This document shows positions 36,398 through 48,790 of a DNA stretch of 64,000 nucleotides, piece by piece. The stretch lies in the NCBI GenBank assembly GCA_017165825.1, contig CM029368.1:29093771-29157770 (forward strand), read 5' to 3'. Source of the DNA: Hepsetus odoe. Lineage: Eukaryota > Chordata > Actinopteri > Characiformes > Hepsetidae. The notes below the pieces were generated by a model that ran no database searches, was not told the DNA's origin, and saw only the letters and a list, made by a program, of their open reading frames with translations. The position numbers and the translations under genes were made by a program. Each line of letters begins with the position of its first letter. Position 1 is the first letter of the stretch.

Positions 36398-36939
36398 CGT
36401 GGGATCAGAGACGTCTGCCGAGGGCTCAGAGGAGTGGCGCTGTATCAGATCTTCTCTGCTGGGCTCTTTTCAATTAGTCAGCGCTTACCCTTCCACTCTT
36501 ACTGCAGCCTTTACCACCCGAGGAAGACACCATGTGGAATTCTATTAAGACCCGCCGCATGCTCGACCAATCTGAAGCGCTGTTCCACTCGTTCCCTTCC
36601 GTTCCTCGTCCCGCTCTCTGTATTATTTTGGCTCTCGGCTTCTTTACGAGCAGGATTGCTTTTGTATTGAGTGTCAGTGGTGTGTGTTTATGTGCCAGGA
36701 GTATTGGGGTTTGGGGGGGGGGGCACTGAGATATTTAGTTGAACCCCGACGAGTGAAACGTAGCGCTTCATAGAAGATAGCAAGAGTTGGCTGCTCTGTA
36801 GTCTGCACAGGTTTGTGCAGCGAGAGCAATCTCATTATCCTCTAAATGGGAGACGCAGGGTCTATCAGCGTCAAGAGACTGACATCAGATACAGAGCAAT
36901 GGAGGCATTTGTGGTCCTTCACGCAGATACTCACTCCAC

Positions 36940-37497
36940 CCACCCCCCCCACCCCACCCCCCCTTTCCGTCTCCTTCCTCCCTGTCCTATCTCGCTCTGT
37001 ATTTCCTTCCCTCCAATTTTATGCTTTTTACGCTTTCCCTTGTTTTCCTCCCTTATCGCCACCTCTTCTCCCTCTCATCACTTTTTCCCTAGTTTATCTC
37101 TTCTTTTTCACCCTTTTCTACATTCCCTCTCTCTCTCTGCCTTTCTCTCCAACTCTCCCTCTCTTTCTGTCTTTCAACCATTGCCACTCGCTGCTCTTTT
37201 TCCTCTCTTTTTTTTCGTTCTTTCTGTTCACTCTGTACTGCTTTCTTAGCCCTGTTCGTTTTTCTTTTAACCCTTTTTTGCTCTCTTTATTATCTTGCTG
37301 TCGTTCCCTTCCTTCTCACTCTTCTTAACACTTTGTTCTCTTTCCTCCCGTATCCCTTGCTCTCTTTTCTTGCATGCCCTCTTTTTTCTGGTACCCTTCC
37401 TCTCTTGCGCATACCTGACCGTCACTGCTCATTTTTATTCTCTTTTATTCACTCTCTTTCTCTTTCTCTCTCACTCTTTCTTTCTCTCCCTCATTTA
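36940..37497. repeat. Long polypyrimidine-rich tract
   Basis: About 560 bp on the plus strand made mostly of C and T without a fixed period. Hydrophobic ORFs in it (Phe/Leu/Ser rich) are composition artefacts. Confidence 0.85.
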
Positions 37498-37802
37498 AGG
37501 ATGATGCTTTGATTGCACTGCTATGCAATCTGTCTCTTATTAATTCTAGATGGACTCTGAGGAAAGTGCACTGACTCAGCATGAATCTTCCCATTAAAGT
37601 TTACAGATAATGAGACCTGTTATATGTACCCAGTCTCACAATATAACATAACACCAGTCGTGCTCTGTCTGAAGATCAACTGAAGTTGTTCAAACTTATT
37701 CATTAACAGCCTGTAGGACCTGTACTTTTCCTATAAAACCAAAAAAAAAAAAAGGTTTATTGTGGAATATTCACAAAATACTGCATCTATTGTACTAGTA
37801 TT

Positions 37803-37985
37803 GTCACGGTAGGCGCTCTGCTCTGATTTAAAGGTCCCAATGAGTCAGAGCAGAGCGTCGGTCATTCTCGGTGGAATTCTGACGCGTGTGGGTACGTTTA
37901 TGTTTGTTATGTTAAATAAAGTCAAGTTACAGATCCCTGGCTGTGCGTTTATGTCCGGACCACCCCACCCTGGTGTTACTTTTAA
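37803..37985 (+). repeat. Possible LTR fragment with 13-bp inverted repeat
   Basis: Starts tgtcacggtaggcg. A perfect stem cgctctgctctga (37814-37826) pairs with tcagagcagagcg (37845-37857). Later come gtttgttatgttaaataaag and gcgtttatgtccgg, reminiscent of fish Ty3-type LTR ends. No second LTR or internal domain is seen. Confidence 0.35.
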
Positions 37986-38393
37986 AAGTAAAAGGTGTCA
38001 AAAATGTTTTGTTTCCTTTGAGAAGCTTCCACTTTTTGAGGTATTTCAGTATAAGGAACTTTTTTTTTTACATTTGAAGAACACTCAGAACCCCAGCCTA
38101 ATTAAAGGCCTGTTCTAGAATTGTGCACAATCACTTTGGACCTTTTATTCTTAAGAGTTTAGAATAGGCGACCCATTCTTCCCTTAGATAGCTGTTGTGT
38201 TTCTGGACCTTTGCCTGTGCACTGCGTTAACTTTTATACTATTGGTTGTAGACTGCATTCTGAACCCTCCTGGCAGGATGAAAATGGTATTACACAGCAC
38301 GCACGTTTTATGTCCTTTGTGTTCTGATGTCTTCTCCTGCACTTGCCTTCAGGGCTGCACTGGGCTCCATGTGCTTGAGCATGTGTGTATTTT

Positions 38394-38472
<79 letters not shown>
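38394..38472. repeat. (GT)n microsatellite
   Basis: About 39 uninterrupted GT units. Confidence 0.96.
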
Positions 38473-38473
<1 letters not shown>

Positions 38474-38779
38474 GAGCATGCTGTTGTGTTCTGCCACATC
38501 GCTAGCACATTCCAGCAGCATCAGTCTGCATGGTTTAATCAGTGATTTGAATGCAGAGTTTATGCCTACTGTAGTGGGGCTGCATGCTGAGCATGGCCAC
38601 TGTGGTCCTTTCAGCAGATCCTTTGCACTACACATCTTCATCACACCGCCGTCTAGGATTCAGAGCTCCGAGGACCAGTGCATTTAACAGCAGTGGCTCA
38701 TGAAAATCATATTACATATATTTTTCATTGGCCTCAAAATGCAGTCGGTAAGGAATTGGAAGTAGGTTAGCATTATTTA

Positions 38780-39544
38780 TTCACTCATTCATCTACTCAT
38801 TCACTCACTCACTCACTCACTCACTGCCTTTGTGCATACTCACTCAGTAATCCCCTCATCCCCTCACTCACTCACTCACTCACTCACTCACTCACTCACT
38901 CACTCACTCACACACTCCCTCACTCACTCACTCACTCATTCATTCACTCACTCACTCACACACTCATCCATCCACTCACTCACTCATCCACTCACTCCAT
39001 CACTCACTCACTTATTAACTCACTCACTGCCTTTGTGCATACCCACTCACTCATCCCCTCACTCACTCACTCACTCACTCACTGCCTTTGTGCATACTCA
39101 CTCACTCATCCCCTCATCCCCTCATCCCCTCACTCACTCACTCACACACTCCCTCACTCACTCACTCACTCACTCACTCATTCATTCACTCACTCACTCA
39201 CTCACACACACACTCATCCATCCACTCACTCACTCATCCACTCACTCCATCACTCACTCACTGCCTTTGTGCATACTCACTCACTCATCCCCTCATCCCC
39301 TCACTCACTCACTCACACACTCCCTCACTCACTCACACACTCCCTCACTCACTCACTCACTCACTCACTCACTCACTCACTCACTCACACAACTCACTCA
39401 CTCACTCACTCAATCACTCACTCATCTTATCCCCTCACTCATTCACTCACTCACTTATTTACTCACTCACTCACTCACTCACTCACTCATCTTATCCCCT
39501 CACTCACTCACTCATTCACTCACTCACTCACTCACTCACTCACT
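38780..39544. repeat. TCAC tetranucleotide satellite with higher-order structure
   Basis: About 765 bp of (tcac)n broken by tcatcccc blocks and by gcctttgtgcata at 38826, 39029, 39084 and 39263. The spacers (203, 55 and 179 bp) suggest block duplications. All three plus frames stay open because the repeat has no stop; the His-Ser-Leu-Thr ORFs are artefacts. Confidence 0.95.
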
Positions 39545-39898
39545 ATTTCGTGTTCAACAGGATTAAAATACACCCCAAGAGGGAGCATTAAGCCCAGAAG
39601 AACAGAAAGAACATGGCATGAACCCATAGCAGCAGGATCTCACTGATGCACATTTTCTCATGGTGTATTTGGGCGTATAAAGTAAGAGCCATGCTCCACG
39701 TACCCTGTATAAGCTGGAGTGTGCTGAAATTGCTATTGTAGCATTTCAACAGCTGGCTGGGTTCTGGAGTTGACTATGACTTAAAAAAAATTAACGATTT
39801 CATATTTGGGATATTTGGGATATAACTGGAAAAGAATGAACAAAAAGGCAGCATGAAGCATTAGACAGATTTCCAACATGGTTGTTGGCACATTCTTT

Positions 39899-39903
<5 letters not shown>

Positions 39904-39977
<74 letters not shown>

Positions 39978-40016
39978 GTGTGTGCTCGTGTGTGTGGGTG
40001 CACGTGTGTGTGTGCT
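39904..40016. repeat. (GT)n microsatellite with degenerate end
   Basis: About 34 perfect GT units, then gtgcgtgt-like variants. Confidence 0.95.
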
Positions 40017-41173
40017 TTTGCGAGCATGGGCGTATGTATGTGGGACGAACCCCCTTATTTCCATACTCCAGATGGCTCAGGTAACGTTGGCTAAGTGTCT
40101 ATGTGCATGTGCATGTGGGACTAGCAGAGGGGGGAGGGGGTGGTCTCCGTCAGACATATGCACCCCAAATTTCACTATGTAAACATCTGCAGGGACATGA
40201 CAGGCCCAAATTAATCACCCCAGTCAGATGCAGGCTGGTGTCCACACACCAAGCCTGGTGCCACTGCTGCACCACACACAAAGCACACCCCAGCTACACC
40301 AGCACGGATACTCAAATGTCACCATCGTCACCTTTCACGTTGATATTAGAGGCATGATAATTGGTTAAATTGCTCATTTTTCTTAATGAAATTAAGTTGA
40401 AACCTCTTTTTGAAACTCCACACATACTGGAAATATTTATTTTATTAAATGTTGAGAAATTTTTATAAATGGGATGTAACTTTTACACATGACAGTTTTA
40501 GGCTTTCTTTTTATTAATGTTCTAATTTTTTCTAGTATTTTATTTTGTTCTTTAGTTTAACTGATTTTTTGATTTTTTTTGGGGTTTTATGCACCAAATA
40601 TAGCAGCGTTTCTTTTTCTTTTTTTTTTGTATATCGTTTCATTATAGTACTGATATATATGTAAATGACTTATGCTCTGATTGCAGTCTGAGCTAAAACA
40701 CTTGGTATAAGCGTGAATGGATGAGTCTAATGTATGTTAGAATGAACAGCGAAAGCTACGTGTACACGGGGTTGGAGTTTTTTCTATACACGGGTTTTAT
40801 GTCCTGGGTAGTTAATGGTATATTCTGCAACAGAGTCTATGCACTACTTTTTTTCAAATAAGTGAGGAAAACTGGGATCCATATGGCCATTTGACCACAG
40901 GTCCACTGCTGACCAGATATTATCTACCTGGTGCACCACTTTCAGCCCAGCAGTGACTCTAACATGGCTAGTGTGGGAATTTTCACATCGTAGCATCACT
41001 GCTGAGCCGAGAGTGCCACACTACACCAAAATATCCAGCCGAAACTGAGTTTATGATCAAAAACAGGAAGAATCATGGCTTTTGATAGACATAATCCTTT
41101 TAGACGCCCTTCTTTTTAACAGTGAAGGGCTAGAGGGAGGTATACCTACTTGGAAAGTCGCTCTCTCATGTCT
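40017..41173. other. Non-coding stretch, A/T-rich
   Basis: T-rich runs at 40560-40630; otherwise nothing recognised. Confidence 0.45.
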
Positions 41174-41418
41174 CTCACTCACTCATTTTCATAGCCGCTT
41201 GTCCAGTGGTGCTGCAGCCTATCCCAGCTCTCACAGTACAAAAGGTGGGGGAGACACTCACACATAGGGGGCAATTTAGCATCTCCACCTGACGGTGCCT
41301 TTGGATGGAGGGAGGACACCCAAACAGAGAGAACAGGCTAACTCCACACAGAAAGGACCTGGGCCGTCCCAACTGTGGATCGAACCCAGGAATTTCTCGT
41401 TACTGCTACTGCTGCTGA
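41174..41418 (+). repeat. Dispersed teleost repeat (LINE-tail type)
   Basis: Has ccgcttgtccagtggtg, gcctatcccagctctcac, gggggcaatttagcatctcc, ctccacacagaaagg and tggatcgaacccagga in the usual order. The class is not certain. Confidence 0.65.
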
Positions 41419-42172
41419 GGGTAATCTACTAAAGCTGGATATTGTGGCGCATTTTTCAGCATTCCTGTATTCTGCCTTTATCGTTAGCTGAGTCTTGCAT
41501 TGTTTACAGGTTAATGCAGCTCTTCTCCACTATATAGATCATCAGCCTGGGCCTACAGGTTTGTTTGTTAGTTTGTTTTTGTTTACTTTTTTTTCCTTCT
41601 GAATAAATGAAGCCTTTCTTAGTTTGTAATCATCTTCAAAATGCTATTTGCATTTCATTTGTTCTGGAATGCACCCCGGAGGTTCACATATTCATAATGA
41701 AACACACTAGAATCCTATTAGACAACAACTATCAGTCTTTTTATTACTGGGGTTGGTTTTTTTTTGTCATTTTGTCATTTGTTTATCTCTCATGAAGTGG
41801 CGAGGCAAACAATCAGAAGAGTGTTTTCATCCAGCGAGCGGGGTTAAATGTGACACGTCTGATCGTTACAGATGAATATATAGACGAATGCACTGCAAAG
41901 AGAAGCAAATGACAAAGAAGAGGACTCGAGTCTCTACACAGGTGACAGGTGGATGTTTGAATACTTTAAAGCAGCAATCACTGCAAATGAGAGGAAATTA
42001 GAAAATGAATTTGCAGCCAATTATTTGCTGGTTCTTTCACTCTCTGGACATAATCAGTGTTAGGCCCTGGCAGTGTAGGGGTTAAGAATGGTAGATTTGT
42101 CCGGCTACTTCAAACAGATAACCAGCTTTTCCACTAGAGTGCATACTTTGTGGCAGTGGAAGTGTGTGCTGG

Positions 42173-42173
<1 letters not shown>

Positions 42174-42232
<59 letters not shown>
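42174..42232. repeat. (GT)n microsatellite
   Basis: About 29 GT units. Confidence 0.95.
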
Positions 42233-42233
<1 letters not shown>

Positions 42234-43379
42234 GCCTTAAAAAATGGCTGCAGAACTACATCAGCACCGAAGTGGCACCTGGCTTCTCAGCTAAGCAGCC
42301 AATTTTAGCTCAAGGCATGAGAGAGATGTTTCACCTAAACACACACACACGCACTGAGTGTGTTCTGCGGTTAGTGTCAGAAGGTGGGAGGGCAAACAAC
42401 ACAAGCGCACGCGGTGAGGCCATCACTGGGAGCAAAACTTTACACACTGCAGCAGCCAGGCAGTGCTGTCTTATCACTCTGCCATTACATTAACCTGCAG
42501 CTCAGAGTTGGGCGCGATGTGGGAAACATGCTGTGGAAGCCTTAAGAGGCTTCATTTGCTAAACTTGAGCTTCTGCTGTGTATGCAGTTGGTAGCACACA
42601 AAAAAGCTCAGATATCTTCAAATATCTTCTGCCGTGAATGCGGTTGGTAGCCTGCAGTGCACACTCAGAAATCTCCAAGCATCCTCTCTGTCAGTCATTG
42701 CCATCCTTGCCCATCTCTTATTCATCCACTCAAACTTCAGCTGCAGATACATCAATCCAGACATAGATGTTTTCTGGGGGTGCCAAACGTCTGTCTTGAC
42801 AGGTATCAATTGCAAAAAAACGCGTCAAGAATAACTGGAAGAGCGCATTCTGAAGAAGTTCGGCTACCTCTTGAGCTAACAAAGAAATCCTATAATGCTA
42901 TCAAAACATAATTTAAAATAAGTTTTCATTTTTGGTCTACACATTGTTTTACAAGTTGCTGACATACGAATAACAGCATCATTAACAGGTCATTGCAAAA
43001 TTTAGCCTTAGATAGTGCTGATTTGCCTCTAGCCCAAGATTCAGACACATCTGTAAAGTCAGATTAGTGTAGTGATCAGTCTGGATATTTAAAGACATCG
43101 TAGCATAATGTGGATTAAAAAATCCACAAAAATAATAATCCAAAAATTAAATCCAAAAATAATAATTTTGTTTAGAATAAGACTCAAATTAAGTCAGTTG
43201 TCATTACATAAAATCATTAATATAACAGCTTCAATTTTTTCATAAGAAGCTGGTATTTTTGTTCATTTACAACCACAAAAATATCAGTGGCAATACCACA
43301 GCTGTACGCAGATATTTAGTTTGTACACAGAGTTTATTAAATAGACATTTCAATTTCACTACATTCAGGAAAAATATAT
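42233..43379. other. Non-coding stretch
   Basis: Nothing recognised. Short ORFs near 42620-42910 overlap on both strands and lack motifs. Confidence 0.45.
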
Positions 43380-43619
43380 GAAAGTGACTATCCTTGTCAT
43401 TGTGAAACGCAGCACAGCACAACACCACGAAACTCAACCCCTGCGTTTCCCCCAAACACTCTTGTGCAGCAGGGGGCAGCTATTGAAAGCACCCAGGGAG
43501 CAATGGCGGGGACAGTACCTTGCTCAAGGGTACCTCAGGGCCACCTACTGGTGAGGGAATCAAACCCCCAATCTTCCGATCCGGGGCAACTCCCTAACCA
43601 CTAGGCCACCTCTGCCCCC
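43380..43619 (-). repeat. SINE-A copy, near full length
   Basis: From gaaagtgactatccttgtc to ccactaggccacctctgccc on the plus strand, with core, degenerate box B and box A all present in reverse. Confidence 0.88.
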
Positions 43620-45334
43620 TATAAATAAAATATATAAAAATATATTTTACTCTCACTGTTTTGCACATTACTTTTGGTAATAATCTGTTGTGTTTACTTC
43701 ATGATGTAGTTAAATGCATCTGAGAATCTGTTAGTTATTGATAGCTTTACTGAAAGTTTAACCAGTTTTTACTGGAGCCCAACAAAGTTGACAATTTACC
43801 TGCAGGAGGCCCGGTGCAATACCTGAGAAATCACCAGGAGGCCTTGTGTGCATGCTCTTACACACGTTTGTGTGCTCCATGTGTGTTTAAAGAAAAGCTT
43901 GAACATCTATAATAAAAGTGTTTCAGTAATGTCAATAATGTCTTAGATTTATGGAACAAAAGCTTAAGAACCATTTGGTCGCAGTCCGGGAGGTCAGTTG
44001 GGTTCCCTCCCAAGACAGAGCACCACAGAAATGTGCAATTTCTATCTGAATTGAACCTACAAAGGTCTAGCTATTGTAGTGCTGCATTGAATCGGGTGTT
44101 TTAAAAAAGGAAAACTGCTACGGCCTGCAGTGGGATCTGACATGTTCTAGGTTCAGACAAATATGACCCTCTGTTGCCTTGGACAAAATAAAAAGTTGCT
44201 GTTAAATATGTCAAAAAGCACTCCATCTGTGCGAGGCATGACTATTTTATTTACTGACAAACTGAGTGGGATCCACTCCACAACAACATCCCATTAGCAG
44301 GCTTGAGCAGAGATTTCAAAAATTGTTGCAGAATAAAACATCATTAGAGGCTCGCAGTCATTGAGCACCAGCTGGTTGAACAGCGCTCAGTCAGGCTGGT
44401 CGCTCCACGCTGGAGAGACCTTCAGACATTTCTGCAGAAGCATGAAGTCGCATCACTGAAAAGTGGCCAAGTTGCTGCAGGGAAGGAAGCATGTTTGCTT
44501 GTCTTCTCAGGGTGTCATGGATCTGCTGCTTTGGAGTCATTGACCGTCTGACTTGTGTGTTTGTTTTCCTGAGTCTGTGTGTGTCTGTCAACACAGACGC
44601 CTCTCGGGGGGGGGTAATGGGGATTGGGTGGGTAGGGATTTGGTTGGCCCATCCTTCAGCTGACAGCCAAAGGGCTAATTACAGAATAATAAAGAGAGGA
44701 GGCAGGACACATGTGCTGGGCTCATGCCCCCTCGCTCCACACTCGCTCCCATCCATCTCTCAGGCCTGGAGACCTGGAAGGCGGGTGGGCAGGGGGGCAG
44801 GGTTGTTGTTGGCGGTGCTGTATTTTGTTGCTATACCTAAAAAAATAATAATTTAAAAAAAAATGTATTTCATTTGCATTTCATGACAAAGGCATCAATT
44901 GTAACCAATGAAAGTTACAGAAACAGATGTTACCTTTGGTTAAGATGCAGTTATTGCTGTGCATCATATAAATCTCACTCCAAGTTTATTAAAACAACAA
45001 ACTCTGTTTAGTGAATAAGTGAACATTACATTTTGTGATGTATTTAACGAAAGCAAAATTAAGGAACAAAGGTCGTTCACCCCACTATGAAATTAAATTT
45101 GTAATTAACAGCTTCAGGAGTAATGCATTACAAAGTAGTCCATCACAAGATCTGATTACATACTCCTGTAATGAAGCAGTTTAAAATGTTAAAGTAAGTT
45201 TTTGTAATAATATTACTTTATATTATATTTACTTTATAAAATAATATTAACTTATTCACTTAATATCAAGGAGTCACGTTTACCTCTTTAAGAGAACTAA
45301 ATCAATTAGGCTTAATGTATTTAGTAGCTCACTG
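43620..45334. other. Non-coding stretch
   Basis: The 44600-44790 part is unique and contains gctaattacagaataataa; it is a possible regulatory block. A G-run is at 44605-44613. Confidence 0.4.
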
Positions 45335-45419
45335 AAGAAGAAGAAGAAGAAGAAGAAGAAGAAGAAGAAGAAGAAGAAGAAGAAGAAGAAGAAGAAGAAG
45401 AAGAAGAAGAAGAAGAAAA
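45335..45419. repeat. (GAA)n microsatellite
   Basis: About 28 GAA units. The poly-Leu ORF on the opposite strand is an artefact. Confidence 0.95.
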
Positions 45420-45719
45420 GTAATCTTATTACAATTTGAGAGCAATTGGAATTGGGTTACTTTTGAGTAACTACCCACACATTTGCAATTACACAATAAC
45501 TTTTGAATATTAAACCATAAATCTTGCCTCCCATCGGAAATTGTTCTATTAACCATTTTAAAAGTAAGGCCTAAGTTTTGTATTTATCAGAAGGAAGAGC
45601 TGGTGTAGGCTTTATGGGTCTTTAGGGCTTAAGAGGATAATAGTTTGTTAAAAGATGATGAATGAAGAACATTTTTCCCTTCTGTTGCACAGATTTCATG
45701 TCAAACATACAAGGTTTTC

Positions 45720-46260
45720 TTTCAAAAGTAGCAATCCAAGGCTTGGATGATGGGCTTGATTCCCAAAATGGATCCCAAAGGTTCTCCCTCCCCCCATCTT
45801 CAAGCTCACCTACCCATCCCTCAGCGCAGGTGCTGCAGGGGCCGAGAGGCAATTTCCAGCAGATGATCCTCGCTCACCAAGCCTGTGGCCCCTGCTGCCC
45901 ATCAATACGGGACAGGGCGGGGGCGGTTTTGGGAGACAGGCACGTGTGTTTCGGGGGTTGTAATTGAGCTCTGTCCCGCCGTCATCTATCAAGGCTCACG
46001 TACAGGCCCGGAGTGGAGCAGGTGTGGCTTGGGCGGGCGCCATCGAACCCTGACGGTGGGGAAAGAAGAAGGGAGGTCCCACATGCGCGCCGCCGACCGA
46101 CACTTTTCCAATTTGCCATAATTAGCCCCCATACGGCCCAGGCTGGGGGAATCAGAGTGATCCGCTGTGGGGCTGCCCGTCCCTGCTCTGGATCAGCTGC
46201 GTTAACCCTCGCGTGACATCTAAACTCCTAATTCATTGCTACATTAACGGCATTGATTAA
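45720..46260. other. Candidate conserved noncoding element
   Basis: GC-rich unique sequence changing to a homeodomain-rich part: tttgccataattagcccc (46114) and aacggcattgattaac (46247). Open frames overlap on both strands without motif support. Confidence 0.35.
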
Positions 46261-46365
46261 CATACGCAGCCCCCTCTGACGGCCTGGCTCGTATCCCCCT
46301 GTGATCTCTTTAACAGGCACCTTGATAGCAGCAGACTGGTCTCTGCATTTTGCTGCTGAAAATCT

Positions 46366-46366
<1 letters not shown>

Positions 46367-46414
<48 letters not shown>
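46367..46414. repeat. (CA)n microsatellite
   Basis: About 24 CA units between two candidate regulatory blocks. Confidence 0.95.
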
Positions 46415-46417
<3 letters not shown>

Positions 46418-46429
46418 CCCCTCCTCCAT

Positions 46430-46660
46430 CACCATTAGTGATAGGCTATATAATTGGGGAGGTGTCACAGATGATCCTCTCTGAGGTTTATGGTTAAGCC
46501 GAAAAAGCCTGCTAGCTCCCAAATGCGACCCTCATTTAAACCAGACCACTTATTCAGTCGCTTATTTGGAGGCTAATTCTGTACTGCGAGGCATGAAGAT
46601 AAATAAGCATGGCTCATCTTCGAGCACCTAATCAGAGAAAATCAGCCACACAAGGCCTGT
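46430..46660. other. Candidate conserved noncoding element
   Basis: Unique sequence with gcttatttggaggctaattc near 46560 and acctaatcagagaaaatc near 46627. No ORF. Confidence 0.3.
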
Positions 46661-47169
46661 GGAGCACAAACACAAGCATGCATCCCAGACAGCACTGATT
46701 TGCAAGGCATTCTAATAACCTTCAAACAAGCTGCACTCCAAAGACTTACTTTGTGTACTCACCACTAACTAAACTATACGTTAGGCCATTCTAGGTACTT
46801 AACTTGTGTTTCAGTGATGGTCGAAATCTAAAAATCAATTTTGCCTAATACTTAATTTATAGTATATCTGCAATCCCAATAAGCCTTCAAATAAGCCTGC
46901 TGTGCTTTAGCAACCTTCACTTCAAAGACCTGTACCGATCTATTAGTTGAAACTGCTTACTCCTTCACTGCTAGATTTCGGATGGTATAATTGGACTTCC
47001 ATGCCACAGAGGAAGAACACCTCCTAAGTAGAGGCTAACTTGACTCTCAAAAATCATAAACAATGGACAATTCAGTTAAAGCTTTACAGAAATGCTATGG
47101 TGTGCAGAACCCAGCAGTGAAATCTTTAATGTATCATCAACATACATTTAAATTAAAGACAGACACAAA

Positions 47170-48425
47170 GGCTTGATACAGATTCTAAGAAAGCACTTGA
47201 TGACGATGACGTGTTTCTATTGGCCAGCCTCAAGATTCCTGCATCGTTTAATGTGAAACGACTGTTCTGATTAAGGACCGTGGACACCTCAGGTGTTTCA
47301 GCCACACCCATCGCTAACAGGTTTCTAAAAGCCTTGCAGTCTCTATAAACAAATAGAGGAATGTATCAAAAAGCTTAGTGGCTTTAAACATGGCACTGTT
47401 GTAGGATTCTTTGCAGCAAGCCAGTTGAAAGTGGAAATATTTTCCACCCGGGGAGCAGTGATGGAAACAGTACCTTGCTCAAGGGTATCTCAAGGCAACC
47501 TACTGATAAGGGATTCAAAACCATAACCTTCAGATCCTACTGCCTAGTTCCTAAACACTATGCCACCGCTGCCCCAGTTTATGAAATTTATGCCCCAGGC
47601 AGAACTACAAGCGCTGTTATTGACCTTAACCACAAAGTGGACATATCTTAGACGCACAGAATGGGATGGCCAATTGCTAAAATCTCCTGTCCTCTGTTGT
47701 ATTATTCACTATAGCACTCCAAACTGCCTCCAGGAGCAACTTCAGCACAAGAAGTGTGCATCGGTCATGTCATGAAGTTGGATTCTATGGTGGAGCAGCT
47801 GCACATAAGCCTAAAATCTATGCAAAATGGCAAGCATCAGCTGAAGTGGTGCTAAGCACACCTCTACTTGTCTCTGGAGCAGTGGGAATGTGTTCTCTGG
47901 GGGGATGAATCTGCTAGTCTGATGGATGTATCTTAGCTTGGCAGATGCTGGGAGAGTGCCGCTTACCTGATTGTATAGTGACAAGAGTAAAACTGAACGG
48001 AGGACGAATAATGGTCTAGGTTAGTTTTTTTTTTTTGGGTTTTGGGGTAGGACCCTTAGTTCCAATAAATGCTAAAGCATGCAAAGATTTTTAGACACCA
48101 ATAAGTGGCAAATTTTGTGGCAGAAGTTGAAGAAAGTGAGCTCCATAAATACATGTTTGGTGTGGCCTGCACAGCTATCTCGCCTCAATCCAACTGAGCA
48201 CTTTCGAGATTAATTGGGATCTTGATTGCAAGGTAGACCTTTTCGTCCAACCCCAATGCCTGAACTCACGAATGGTCTTAAGAACAAATAGAGTCAAGTC
48301 TCCATACAAAGCCTTCCTAGAAGAGTTGCTGTAATAGTCAAAAAGGGAGGCACACTCACACACTGTTTACAGTTTTGGAGGGATTCGTCTAAAAAACATA
48401 TATAGTCATAATGGCCAGGTGTCCA
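47170..48425 (+). pseudogene. Tc1/mariner-like transposase pseudogene
   Basis: In broken frames the plus strand gives segments such as SLEQWECVLWGDES (near 47870), GRIMV-like (near 48005) and SRLNPTEHF (near 48180, the SPDLNPIEH region). A C-terminal PRRV-like end follows, then a terminal ggccaggtgtccacatac. Stops and frameshifts are frequent, and a SINE-A lies inside at 47438-47575. Confidence 0.72.
47438..47575 (-). repeat. SINE-A copy, 3' truncated, inserted in a Tc1 relic
   Basis: Head and core only (cacccggggagcagtg to actatgccaccgctgcccc). It interrupts the Tc1-like pseudogene at 47.2-48.4 kb, so it landed after that transposon. Confidence 0.82.
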
Positions 48426-48790
48426 CATACACTGCACGGAGGTAAAAGTATTGGGACAAATGGCTATTACAGCTTTATGGTACCCCATTCTAAATCCAAA
48501 GGACCCCCACGGAGAGCTGATCCCCTCTTTGCAGCTTTAACAGCTTGCACTCTTCGGGCAATCATTACACAAGATTTCGGAGTGTGTCTTTGGGAATGTT
48601 TGCCAAACATCCACAAAAAGATTTGTGATTTTGGCTTGCAGTCCCCTTTCCAGTTCATCCCAAAGGTGCTTGATAAGGTGTTCACTATACCTTTTCTTTG
48701 TGTTTTTCCATACACGTGGAAAAATACACAAAACTGGCTCAAAATCAAGCAGAAAAATCTGGAGGAGTGGTTGATGGTACAGAAGTGATA
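48426..48790 (-). pseudogene. Second Tc1-like transposase C-terminal fragment
   Basis: Minus strand reads LIKHLWDELERGLQAK, the region after the catalytic SPDLNPIEH. RRVQAVKAAKRG follows in another frame, then the terminal gtcccaatacttttacc. It faces the plus-strand relic end to end. Degenerate. Confidence 0.7.

Noticed and set aside
36815..37328. ORFs of 144 and 160 codons rich in Phe, Leu and Ser
   Set aside because: They come from the polypyrimidine tract and have no family motif.
38780..39544. CRISPR-like array
   Set aside because: The repeats are tetranucleotides with no unique spacers, and the DNA is vertebrate.
38832..39646. Open frames of 167-244 codons in three plus frames (His-Ser-Leu-Thr repeats)
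   Set aside because: The TCAC repeat contains no stop codon, so all frames stay open. No protein gene is implied.
48411..48788. A 125-codon plus-strand gene
   Set aside because: The opposite strand carries Tc1 transposase motifs (HLWDELERGLQAK), so this is its antisense.
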